Positions 1 through 12,177 of a DNA stretch of 64,000 nt are shown here, in pieces; within the stretch, counting starts at the first letter, position 1; every line of letters begins with the position of its first letter. The DNA comes from Arctopsyche grandis (Eukaryota > Arthropoda > Insecta > Trichoptera > Hydropsychidae). The stretch covers positions 9,021,001 through 9,085,000 of the forward strand of contig NC_135366.1 of the NCBI RefSeq assembly GCF_051622035.1. Reading direction: 5' to 3'. The notes under the pieces are model-generated. The model was not told the DNA's origin and did not search any database. It was given only the letters and a program-made list of their open reading frames with translations. Made by a program: the position numbers and the translations under genes.

Positions 1-997
1 AACGGCGATAAATGACTTTGTGGGCTGAAATAACCTTTGCACATCCAACAGGGCAGATATGCGAAGACAAAACTCACTAAAAGTAGATTAGGGAGCGTTG
101 ACGAATTTTTGGGTTATGATACCCACATGTAAGTACCGATGAAGAGTATGATTTTGAGCGAGACAGATTAATACAGAACGACATGATTAATACAACAATC
201 GTAGTGTACATTCCTTTTGTACTTCTGTCCAAGACTCGTATATCAATCTAATTAAAATACAATATAAAAACGATGATAATGAAACGAGAACATTTAAATA
301 TTGAGAACTGCAATCCCAGAACCTATATGGATGGGCGGCCTCTGAATGGTGTATACGCAATTGAAATAGGTGCTAAATTTTAGGAATACTATCTAAAGAT
401 TATATTTGGTGACTTAGCATGCATATAAACCGATTGTCGGTGTAATAGATCAAAACTGTTTTACGTACTTCTGGGAGGGATTTTCCTGCGCTGAGGTTGT
501 ATATCTTCACGTTATCTATTTCAGAAACCTGCATTTCTATCTGATTGTCGTATTAATGTTTCATTAAAGAACCTCGCATTCATTAATTAATGAATACGTA
601 TTTGACATAACCAACACGAAGCACAACACCGCCTTCAATACACGTGCGAAAGTGACAGTTTAGTTGACCTAAATAGCAATATTAACAACCAGCCATTTTT
701 CAATTATTACTATTTATTATTTAATCGTATTAGTAGCTTTCTAGGTATTTTCAACAACATATCGATAGATTTATTATATTTTGGTTATCTTCTCAATATC
801 AAAAATTATTGCGTTGTTTGAGAAATAGCGAAAATAAACTTTCGATTGTTTTGTATAAAACCTTTTAATTTTTGAAAGATGTTTCTGATCGAATTTTTTT
901 CTTTGTTGCAGTTTCTGTTGGTTTAAGCTTTTAGTAACTAATAATCCATTCGATTAAGATTCATCGTATTTCATCAAATGAAATTCTTGCTCCTGAC
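1..997. other. Intergenic, nothing recognised
   Basis: AT-rich DNA with no long reading frame, RNA gene or repeat that recurs elsewhere in the window. It ends at a hAT target-site duplication. Confidence 0.6.
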
Positions 998-1735
998 CAG
1001 TGCCGATTTTAGGGGGGGGCTGGGTCGGACGGCGCCCGAGGGCGCCAAATTATTTGGTGCACCACTCGATGCGCCAAAGGCCCTACAAAATTTTAGATTA
1101 TAGTGCCAAAGGCTCTACTTTCTAAACTCAATGTTTGTACTCGGCAAATTCTATTTATTGGGTGAAGGTGCATTCCTTTTTGTATTATAATTAGCGTTTT
1201 CCAGTGGCAGCCAGAATTTAAATCTTGTGCTTTACAACGCTGCGAAATTTTCTGTAACATCGCATACTTTTTTAGATATTCTCCAAAGATTTTTACACTA
1301 TTTTTATGCTTTAATATATTTATAGAAGATTCTAACTGATAACATGTAATTATATTCCTAAAAAAATATCTTAGATTTGAACAGTTAAACGAATATTGAA
1401 AGATATGGGGGTTTTTGTATTTTGTACACAATCTACTGGAAAGAGCCTATCTTCAAATTAAGCTCACAGAGAATTCAAAATCTGATATTATTAGCAATGA
1501 AAAGTTATCAATTGAAAAGCCCTTCTTTCAAATAAAGTTCAAGGTAAAATGAATCCACTCATTGTAATAAATTTTATAAAACAGCATAATTTACAAGAAT
1601 TATATCCAAACATTTGTGTTTTTGATTTTGCTGGCACTGCCTGAAACTGTAGCAAGGTCCCAAGCTCGGAAAAAGGAGGATGGTAATCCAATTATTATAT
1701 TTTTTTTCTAAGGGTGTAAGAAACAATTTCCCAAG

Positions 1736-1947
1736 CAGTGCCAGTTTTAGGGGGGGGGGGCTAGGTCGGGTGGCGCCCGAGGGCGCCAAATAAGTTAGAG
1801 CACCGAACGATGCGCCAAAGGCGATTTAAAATTAGAGCGCCAAAATCCATTCAAAATTTTAGATTAGAGCGCCAAATGCGAAAGTTCTTTCTAAGGGTGT
1901 TTAGAAAAAATTGCCCAAGGGCGCCATCGGGTGTAAGGCCGGCACTG
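1736..1947 (+). mobile_element. Short hAT copy nested in the larger hAT element
   Basis: It starts CAGTGCCAGTTTTAGG and ends TAAGGCCGGCACTG, the same termini as its host element. The flanking octamers TTCCCAAG (1728-1735) and TGCCCAAG (1948-1955) differ at one base. Only the terminal GCGCCAAA-rich sequence remains, so it is a non-autonomous miniature of the same family inserted into an older member. Confidence 0.75.
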
Positions 1948-1966
1948 TGCCCAAGGGCGCCATTAA

Positions 1967-2066
1967 GGTCTGTTCATACCTATCCAGCACGACCCGTATC
2001 CTGCAGGTGTCATGCAAGTGCGGATAGTATTCTTTGGTATATTATATGGACGTATTCATACTACAT
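1967..2066 (+). mobile_element. Partial copy of a long-armed foldback element
   Basis: The sequence beginning GGTCTGTTCATACC matches almost base for base the left arm of the foldback at 27721-28713, including the start of its spacer (TATTCATACT). The right arm is missing. Comparison with the nested hAT end shows it interrupts the hAT sequence between GGCGCCAT and TTGTAAGG. Confidence 0.7.
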
Positions 2067-2099
2067 ACCTTTAGTTGTAAGGCCGGCACTGCTCCTGAC

Positions 2100-3493
2100 C
2101 TAGCGAAATCTAAGGGGACAAATGCCCCCTCCTAACTTCCCTGAATAAACGTCTTTGAAAATAAATATGATGAAGTATTTGAATTAAAATAATACATCAT
2201 AATAAAATAACTGAAATTGACGACAAATTAATATATCTATCAATTAGTAGTGAAACATACGTGTACTTGGTGTCTAATAATAAAATTAATGTGTTGAATA
2301 AATTAAAATAAACGGGGAAAAAATAAGAAAATCTTTGACAAACCGTATGATAAACTTATACTATTTAGGCAATCTTTTAGAAATTAATAACATTTAAATG
2401 TTCATTCATCTAATTCTCTATAAGTAAATAAATAAACAACAGGTATTTATAGTGCAACTGACGCGTAACAGGTGTAGGTATTTCGAACCTGTCATTATCG
2501 CGCATTTGACGTTTCAGTCGTTCGATTCGACTTCAGGCATTTGTTACAAATTGCTACATCTTTATTTTCATCAACCAAATAAGGTTTCCAGTGAATTATA
2601 CATATCTTAGCTGTTATCAAAAATGGCGGTTTCCGTTTCTAACAAATTACGAATTCTTTGTAATTTGATTAGTCACAAATGGCACAATTAAAACGTCCGT
2701 TTTATGTCATTTGATCAACACCCGCCCTGTAAGCATGTAAGTGTTTGGCGTCGTTTTGCAATCCAATGTCCTTATTATTTATCGATCGAATACAGTTTCC
2801 ATCTGTCTGTAGAGCCTGTTGAAATAGTATTGCTTTTTCAATAATGTTGTGAAATTAAATAATGACTTTATATATTTTATACCTGTATATGATTTCATGA
2901 AAATTGTACCTTTGATACTTTTTTCACTTAAAATATATTATTATTTTAAATTCCCATTCACTTTGTATTCGAGGTAAAAGTAATAATCATTAGTCTTTGT
3001 TTCGGATATGAAGAGACACTTGTTTTTGTATGTCAAGCTTAGATTTATAAGTTTTGATCTGTTGCTCCCAAATATACAAAATATTTTTAAAAATCGCATT
3101 TTTTAAACAATTTCATCCTCAAGAAGAAAATTTTGTCTGTAATTTGTGTTTATATTATACAACCATTTACGATGCATTAAACCTCTCCTTTAATTCATGT
3201 ACTTCTATTTAAAAAAATAGTCAGATATTTTTATTAATGGAATCATTGCACATTTAACTTGTTTAATGTGAAATCATAAAATTACACGTTAAATTCACAA
3301 ATAAGTCCTAATTATTAGTATGAAAATCGAAAATATTTATTTCCTTTTGTACTTCTTTTATTGCTACATAGACAAATTTGGAAATTGTAACACGTACTGA
3401 TGAATAATCGAAATACTAAATTTGGTAGTGTAATAATGTCCATCTTTGTATTTATGTACATTCAAATTGATGCTTTGCAGATACACCACAAAC
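2100..3493. other. Intergenic and 5' region of alsin
   Basis: AT-rich with no coding sequence. A splice-acceptor-like TTTGCAG ends at 3480, 13 bases before the alsin start codon, so alsin has a 5' untranslated exon upstream. A GTAAGT donor-like site near 2736, next to the locally GC-richer stretch 2450-2730, is a plausible but unproven end of that exon. Confidence 0.4.
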
Positions 3494-6400
3494 ATGGATC
3501 ATTCATATTTTTGGAAAGGAATAAAAAATTTCAACCTAGTATCAAATGAACGACCGTCCAAAATAACCGTCATTGAAAATGAAATGTTTATATTATCCTA
3601 CAATTGCAATTTATATCGAGTTAACTTAGAAAGCCCTGAAGATTCTTTAAAATTAGAAAAAATACCCGGAGTCAACGCTATCGACATCACTTCAAGTAAC
3701 AGTCAATTACTCTACGTTGACACCCATGGCCAAGTGTTCAAATGCGATCCAAAGTCATGTGATTCTCGTCAAGAGATCGTCGTAAAAGAAGACGCTGAGA
3801 GTTGCAGCCACGGTCACAAAACGCCCAGTCGTAAGATCAAAATCAAATATATCACTGGCGGAGGCTTCGGAGTACTGTATATCAGCGACTATGGTGAATT
3901 ATGGGCATCAGGAATGATGCCTCAGTTGAATGTTGCTTCGACGACTCCTGTCAAAGTATCTTTTTTCGAAGGTCGTTCTGTGTACAGAGCCGAAATTGGA
4001 GATAACTTTGGCGTTATAATATGCAGGAAAAGTGTATGCGACGATGAAACTGAAAGTGAAAATGAAGATGTATTTGTATCCGGTTGTGCTGAGTGCCGAC
4101 CAAATACCAGGTTATCTTCTCCCGTGTCCCAATTATCCATTGCAGACGTTTGTCCATTTGGAGTTCAAGTAAGTAAGTCGAGTGAAGATACTAGTAGTAC
4201 ATCTGCAGGACAATCGGATAAATCTGGCAAGCGTCAAACGACAACGGAAGATTCTACTTCATCTAATGAAGATTCAGAACTCACTAAGATACATTTCGAT
4301 GAAAGTAAAAGAGGTGATAGCAAAGATCCGATATTAGAGAATGGAATAGTAGACGATGTTGATAATAAATTGAAAGATTCAACTTTTGCAAAGAATGAGG
4401 AAGACAAACAAAATATGATATTTATAAATACTGAAGCGGCAAAACAATTTTTAACCAAACAATTATCATGGGTATCAGCTGGTGAAGATTATTTAGTAGA
4501 ATGCACTGAAAAACCCACTAGAATAATCAAAGAAAACGTATCAAACTTAACTAATCTAGTCGTAGAAAGTGTAAAGACTGTTGGAGATAAAGTTGCCACT
4601 CTTTCCAGACACATGAGTGGCAGTAGTGAAACCAATGATGCCGTCGAAGCCTATGATTCTTTGATCACAGACGAAATGAATCCGATGATGTATTCATTGA
4701 CGTCCAGCTGCAAGCTGGACGATCTTCAAATGTCGTCTAGTACAGTGAGCGACAAAGAAATATCCCAAAACGTTCTTAATGACAGAGCCAACGTCATAGT
4801 TAAGACGGGCCAAAACTTATTAAATTCAGAAGTGTGGGTCTGGGGTAGCGTTAATTATGGGCAACTTGGCACTGGTGATAATATCAAACGAACTCAACCC
4901 ATTTTAGTTTCTCGACTGGCTAACTTGGGCATACATAAGATATCGTGTGGGAAATCTCATTGTGCCGCTTTGTCATTAGACGGCCGGGTGTTTTTGTGGG
5001 GAAGAAACTTATGGCATCAGGTAAGCACTGATACGAAAGACGACAAGAGCAGTCCTCAGCAGTTTACTGCTAATTCGAACACCGACAGAGCTAGAGACAT
5101 AACATGCGGTGACAATCATTCGATCGTGTTCACTCTTAATGGTAACATATTCTATCAAGGAAAACACGACGATGTTTTCACTGAAAAAGTATTAAATTTA
5201 AATGAAAACATATCCTATGCAGAAAAATCTGAAACAACCAAAGAGTTCGAAAATAAAAATTTAATATTCGGTAGATTTATCAAAAATCGCCTAGATTTTT
5301 ATTCGTGTTTATCTCATGATTTAAACCTAAGTTGTCGTGTACTTTCATCGGCGAATGTTAGTTTCTTTTATTCTAACCCAAAACCAGGACAAGAAACTCC
5401 GATTCTGCAAGATTTGGCGATCGAGCAGCAGTTCCTTGAAGAAACTATCCTAGTTCATCAATCTCTGATTAAACCACTCCTAAAAAAGTCAAATCTAATG
5501 GGCTCGGATTGTAAAGCGTTTGAAAAACTCTGCAGCAACTACGCAGATATTATGTACTTCACTGCTATCAATGTCTTATCTTTTTGGCGTTACACAGAGT
5601 GTAATAAAAAAGCAATTGAAATTACACTCATACAAAACTGCGATGAACACATAGCATTGTATAAAAAATATCTAAACAGCATATGCGATGTTTTATCTAT
5701 AAACGGATTCTTACAAATATCCACTCAAATAGATGTTCCGAATATTTTACAGAACCTCTTCAATGATAAGCTACCGTCCAATACTCAAAAAAATTCAAAG
5801 AAAATAGCTGAAGCTGTAGTTTCTTGCTCGCTGATGCACCCACTTAGCAGATTAAATACCTATAAATGTATTATACAATCTATCATGAGATACAACTCAA
5901 CAGTGTCATCATCCGACACTAAGACTTTTACAGAACGTAGACTCGCTGAAGTTCTTTCTAAATGGGATGCATTCAACGAGGAACAAGAGAAGAGGAAACG
6001 TGAAGCTGATTTGACCAGACTGTTTTGGGAATCTTCCGGCAAAACTTTAGAGTCATTCAAATCATCGGAGCGTCGACTTGTACGCGAATCGAGAAGTCAT
6101 CCGTTATCACTTCAACACTCGGGAAGATTCAGTTCACACTGGTTTATATTGCTGAATGACGTTTTGATTCATTTAAACGGTAATATACAGAGCATTCACA
6201 GTCTTGCGACCCTTTGGGTCGACTCTGTCACTGATACCGACATTGTTCAAAATGCAATACATCTGATAACACCGGAGGAGACATTCACGGTCACTACACC
6301 AACGTCTGAAGAAAAGTCGGAGTGGTTTCAAAATTTTCAAAACGCTATCAAAATCAATTTGAACAAATTTCATAGCTCACAGCCTCCATTGATTAGAACA

Positions 6401-9358
6401 GCCTTGTATACGTTCACAAATAAAAGTCAACTATATAAAGACGCCAAGTATTCTGGAAGGTGGATGAATGGTAAAATGCACGGTATAGGTAAAATTGAAT
6501 GGCCTGATGGTAAAAATTACTATGGATCTTTTCATAACAATCAGATTCATGGCTATGGAAAAATGGAAATACCTAATATTGGTAACATTTCAAAATTTAT
6601 TTTCTTTTTAAAACTTATCATACTATAACTTTTGATGTATTTTTGCGTTTAATTTCATTTATAGGATTGTATGAAGGTCAATGGAAAGATAATTTACAAA
6701 ATGGATTCGGCATTATGAAATATTGTTCCGGAGACATATACGAAGGCTACTTTAAAGATGGCTTAGCTCATGGATACGGTGTTAGAAAGCAAGGAGATTT
6801 TACAAGTGCAACTGCTACGGTCTATATGGGAGATTGGTCGCAAGGAGTGCGCCATGGATACGGTGTAATGGATGACATTGGAAAAGGGGAAAAGTATTTA
6901 GGTAGCTGGAGCGACAACAAAAAGCACGGATGTGGTTTGATCGTTACTCTAGACGGAATATATTACGAAGGTGTTTTCACCAATGATATGTTGACTGTGG
7001 GTAATCAGATTAATTTGTGTCTTGCTATTGTATGTGAGCTTAATCTGATGTAGGAAATTTAATTTTAGGGTCACGGAGTGATGATATTTGAAGACGGCAC
7101 CCATTACGAAGGTGAGTTTAGATCCGCTGGGGTTTTCAGCGGTAAGGGGACCCTGACATTTTCAAGTGGTGATAGAATTGAAGGGATGCTCAGTGGTGCG
7201 TGGACCGAAGGCGTCAAAATAAACAATGCTTCATTACACATGAACGTTTCTAATCCTGCCCTTTCGACGAATTCAAAACCTAAGTATGCCAAATGACTTT
7301 TTTTTAACCGTTTGCCCGCGGCCGTCTTCTATGGAAGCTTTGGGCGACAAGTCTGTAGCGCGCTCTTTTCCATAGAGTATTCTGAACTTTGCACGGGATT
7401 TTGAGGCTTATATGCGCCTATTTCAACTGTTTTAAGGTTCAAAATTGGTTGAATATATTACTGAGAGTTGAATGCCATCTATTTAATTTGCTTGAAATGA
7501 ATATATACCAGTCAAAAATTAGTTTTTTGTGGAACCATACTGAAACCTCGTTTATGTGACGTCACATCTTCATACAATTATGAAGAATGATTATTTGACA
7601 ATTAATCCAAAACTACGAGATATATTATGTATTTTATTGTTTAAAATAATACTTTGTGTTAATTACCATAACTGGTTACTTGAGTAAATATTAAAATCTG
7701 TATTTAAGGTCGAAAACTCGATTGCCAAATTCGCGAAAAAGGTGCCGCGTACAGGGCTTGTTCGCTATATATATTGCCGCGGGCAAAGGGTTAATGAGAT
7801 CAGGCACCTTATATGATAATATATATTTTGTTATTTGCAGTTCGTTTGGAAAACTTTGTGTGTCACCGAGTTTAAAATGGAATGGTTTATTTCGTCAGTG
7901 CTTACAACAGCTGGGCGTTCCAGACTATCACTTTACAAGTGGAGCTGACCATTTTCCGACAATAAACTCATCTTTTAACAATAAGAAAATTTGGCAAAAC
8001 GTTGCTGTCCTCCTTTCCAATGCAAAAAATGATAAAAATGTCACAATAAATTCGTTGATCATATCAAAAAATGTAAATAAATCTGATACAGAGCAATTGA
8101 ACAAAATACCCGAGTTTGGACAAGCATCTTTAACACCAGAGGCATATAACGAAATCAAGCAATATCTCAATAAGGTTCTATTAAATAGTAAAAATTAAAA
8201 TACAACATGAAGTATCAAATACTACTTGATAATTTACACATATTACAGGCGTGCGAGTTGTCATCTCACCCGATCGGACGCTTAGTAGCTGGATGTGCAG
8301 CTGCATTTTGCACGTCATACGGTGGAGTGAGGGTTCACCCACTACTGCTCTCTCATGCTGTAGCTGAATTAGGATGCATCGCCACCAGAATTTATAATGT
8401 CATTCGGTTATTATTTCCTGCGCTTCCGCCAGCCGGAGAACATATCATGTTATGCGATAACATTAACGATTCTGATGACGATATGGAAGAGTAAATCTTT
8501 GTCAATATACATAAAATTAATGATTGACGAATATACAATATGTGTATTTATTGTTAATAATGATTTTGCAGTGCTGAAGTTGTATCTGTATCGGGTGTAG
8601 TGCAACCACTTTTGCTTCCAAGAATTCACTCATCTCTTCATGTGCTTTACGCACTCCATCATCAGCGGGAAGATGTTGCTTACTGGAAACGATTATTAAA
8701 GTGGAACAGACAGACTGATGTTACACTGATGGCCTTTCTCGGCATCGACCAGTGAGTTTTAGTTTTGAATATAACAAGTTATTAATTTTTGCTCATTGTA
8801 ATTTTATTTTTAGAAAATTCTGGGTCGGCTATGCTACGAAATCTGTTAGCACTTCTCCGACGTCATCTCCGGTAAAAGAACAATTGTTTTCGGAAGCAGT
8901 GGATACACTCCAACAACTGAAAACTACATTTTCTCCTATGGAAAAATTACTTGTTATAAAAAATACCTTTCAAAAGATGACAGCGGCAGTTCAAAAAGAA
9001 TTAGGTAAATAATTCAATGCTGCATATTGTTTGCTTTTCCGTTTTTTATCTTTATTATCATTTTGTAAATGCAATAGGTCCAGCCTATTTGTGGACGATG
9101 GATGAATTGTTTCCAGTGTTCCATTTTGTGGTAGTGCGAGCTCAAATTTTACAATTGGGTTCCGAGATTCATTTTATAGAAGACTTCTTAGAACAGTGCA
9201 TGCAAAACGGAGAACTGGGCATTATGTTCACCACATTGAAAGTAAGAAAGTCTATTTGTAATATTTCATTATTACTTACGCAAATTTTAAATTGATTTCA
9301 TTATTTTCAGGCTTGCTATTTCCAAATATTACAAGAAAAAGTCACTATTTGTGACTAA
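3494..9358 (+). CDS. ALS2: Alsin (ALS2), Rab5 guanine-nucleotide exchange factor
   Basis: Nine coding exons: 3494-6581, 6665-6996, 7069-7283, 7841-8174, 8249-8490, 8572-8751, 8814-9004, 9078-9241 and 9311-9358. They sum to 4794 nt (1597 aa) with all phases consistent; human alsin has 1657 aa. In order I see RCC1-like segments ([16 protein letters not shown] near residue 446), a DH-like helical region (about 640-800), a PH-like region (about 860-960), a run of MORN repeats (YEGxWKDxLQNGFG type) across exons 1-3, and a C-terminal VPS9 domain in exons 5-9 ([43 protein letters not shown]). The family activates Rab5 on endosomes and acts with Rac1. I chose the ATG at 3494 because an acceptor AG at 3479-3480 excludes the earlier in-frame ATG. 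Most of the protein sits in the 3.1 kb first coding exon. Confidence 0.95.
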
Positions 9359-9393
9359 ATTCTATCGAGTCCAAAGTTTACATTAGTTTAGTG

Positions 9394-9399
9394 AATAAA
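9394..9399 (+). promoter_or_regulatory. Alsin polyadenylation signal
   Basis: AATAAA lies 36 bases after the alsin stop codon. Confidence 0.6.
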
Positions 9400-12177
9400 A
9401 ATGTATGTGATCTCCGAAAATTTTAATGTTTTCCAAAACTGTGCGGCCATCTTCCATATTTTATTAATTAGTCATTCATTTATTTTTTTATTTATTTATT
9501 ATCATCTCAAGTTTCAGTAAAAATTAGACTGAAAACATATACATGTACTCGTCAAAAGCGATGAGCTTTTAAAAATGAATATCTGAAATATTTTACTAGT
9601 ACTATAAACTAGCTCAAGAATGTGTATTTTATTGTAAGATTATTATTTAGTTATAATGTTTATTATAATATATAAAATCAAAGAAATAATGTACAAGTAC
9701 CTATGTACATATATGAATTTATATTATTTGAGATATAAATTGCTAGTCACCAACTGAACAATACAGATTCTTATCTGAATATCAATCAATGTAGTGGTTG
9801 AATGTTGATTTTCCTTTCGATTTTTTTTGTGATTGAATGTACCTGATCATATATTTTGTAGAGTATGTTATCATGAACACCTGTTATCAATTTGTTGTTC
9901 TTGAACAAGATCCTCTTATATGGAATAAACAAGGATTGTAGAGAAAGCCTGGTTTTTTTTTAATTATACTTTTATATCTAGTGCTCAATGATTGAATATT
10001 GCTAAGACAAAGGTTAATCAAATGAAAATAGTGTTGTGTTGTTAATACTATTTATTCTTTCCTGTATAATAACATACCAAACATCTTAATTTCATAAAAA
10101 ATTTCATTAAAATAGGTAAATATTACCTAATTTGATATTCTGCGGCTACTTCATGTCTAGTGTAAGTCTTCATTTCATTTACAATTGAAAAAATATTCTT
10201 GGCAAATCTAAAAAAAACTCCCTATAAAGCCTGTTTTTAACTAAAACGGTTAAAAATAAAATATTACATTTTTTAATCTAATATTAATGAATGATTTTAT
10301 TTACAACTCAGAAAATGTTTGCCAAATTAAAAATTATTATCGTAAAACGAAAATATATATTATTATTGATATAAACTTCATAATTTACAAAAAAATTATG
10401 CAAGTTTAGAGCCTTGCTTACGAATAATAACAACAAAAAGTGTATATATGTATACTTGTAGAAAATATTAAGATAATAACAATCATAATCAACTGTTGTT
10501 ATTTACAAAAAATTTCACAAATCATATAGCAATGTTATTAAAGTGAAGCAGTCTCAATAATTATTTTACGATTACACATACATATATAAAGATATATATA
10601 TATAAAATATTGAAATAAAAAGCATGCTCATCATAATAATGGTCTCTAATTGGCGACGTTTTCAAATATAATATGTATATGTAAAGTATCATAGAACGCG
10701 TAGAATGATGCCTGTTTATTTTTTCATATATAAAAAGTCTACTGCAGCTACTTTTATAATTCAACTCAAGATATGCGCGCACATAAACACGCATGTATCC
10801 CGAGTCAAAATGTATAATGATAAGTATAAGGCCACATAGATACATATTTATAAAATTAGAGAAAGTAAAAAATTAAAATAGGTATATATATTGATCCCTG
10901 ACATAATTGATATAGACGAATTGTTTAAAATGTACTCCGCAAACGGTAGCGACTGATGCACGCGCAATATTTAACGATTACATCACAAATCACAAACTCC
11001 GCGACAATTACTTTATATATTATATATTATAATATAATAACCGGGTGCATTATTATTTAATTTGATATTACAAATATTGTACAATATTACATAAGATATT
11101 AGTTGCAAACATGAACCCACTTCACAATGAAACATTACAAATACTCTTTATCCTTTTTTATTTTTTATTCATACAGATAGGAACGAAATGCATTCAGCGA
11201 CATTTCGCACGCTAACTTACTGGAATAAATTGTTTGTTTCTTTTTTTTTTTATTCTGATTGTCCCGCAAATGCTATAAAAATATGACATTTATGATTTAA
11301 CTGCTAACAATTATAAGATAAAAAAAAAACTAAATGAATAATAAAATATATTCTATAAAATAACAGCAATTTTAAGGTGAATCCTGCTCTATAAAGCAAA
11401 TATACACGTTATATAACTATACAAATTAAAATTACAATCGTTAAAAGCTTAAAATCATTAATTAAATAATATATAAATGATAATAAATAACAAATAAATT
11501 AGATATTTATCTTCTGCACTTTTTTGAAAGTTGTCAAAATATATTAAAATGGAAGAAAACATCAATTATATTAGAAAATCTACAACATAAACAACTACAA
11601 TGGTACAGAACAAAACAATAACGAAATATTGTAGACAGAGAAAAGAGGAGATGAAATTCATATGGACACACATCAATGTACTCGTTCCCATTGACAAACG
11701 CACACACAAACACTTCAAATAATTCAAGTAGTGAGACATAAATGCAGCCAAACTATGTGGAGTGAGATATTTCATTCCTCTAATTTACACTGCCCATTCC
11801 TTACCACCCACATTGTATACAAGTCAAGTCGTTCTAAAACCAATCGACTGAAATCAACCATCAACAACATTATGTACAGTAAAATCGTGTTGTGAAAGCA
11901 TTGCACGGGTAGCAGACAAACTTTAATACATTCAATAATATATATATATATATTAATCATATTATTAGAGATATATATATATATATATATATATACCATA
12001 CATATGTATATACCATACATATGTATATACCATACATATGTATATATGTATATACACATATATTATGTATGCATGTATATATTAAATTATATCCACAAGG
12101 CAAAATTGGCACTTATACAAAAACATCCTCACAGCTCACATCATAAAACGTATGTAAGCAGTAACCCACGCGCTGAG
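9400..12177. other. Long AT-rich gap, probably holding the phosphatase 3' UTR
   Basis: No coding sequence was found. The part nearest 12177 lies directly downstream of the reverse-strand phosphatase stop codon and may be its 3' UTR. The sequence is very AT-rich with scattered TA runs. Confidence 0.4.
11971..12060. repeat. TA microsatellite and 17-bp CATA minisatellite
   Basis: A TA run is followed by three direct copies of a 17-base unit ACCATACATATGTATAT, then TATATGTATATACACATA. The palindromic CATATG core recurs across the window's intergenic DNA. Confidence 0.85.

Larger units (their letters stand above)
998..2091 (+). mobile_element. Decayed hAT element with transposase remnant and nested insertions
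   Basis: The left end is CAGTGCCGATTTTAGG and the right end is TAAGGCCGGCACTG, giving inverted CAGTGCCG termini. Perfect 8-bp direct repeats CTCCTGAC flank it at 990-997 and 2092-2099, which is diagnostic of hAT. Near 1190-1300 the + strand reads like the conserved hAT (ZMYM1-like) transposase block, with GSQNLNLVLYNAAK resembling the family motif CGAHSLNLVxNDAAK. The frame is broken. The interior after about 1320 resembles the element at 43.1 kb but lacks its middle, so it is an internally deleted copy. A shorter relative (1736-1947) and part of an unrelated foldback (from 1967) lie inside it. It is inactive. Confidence 0.85.
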
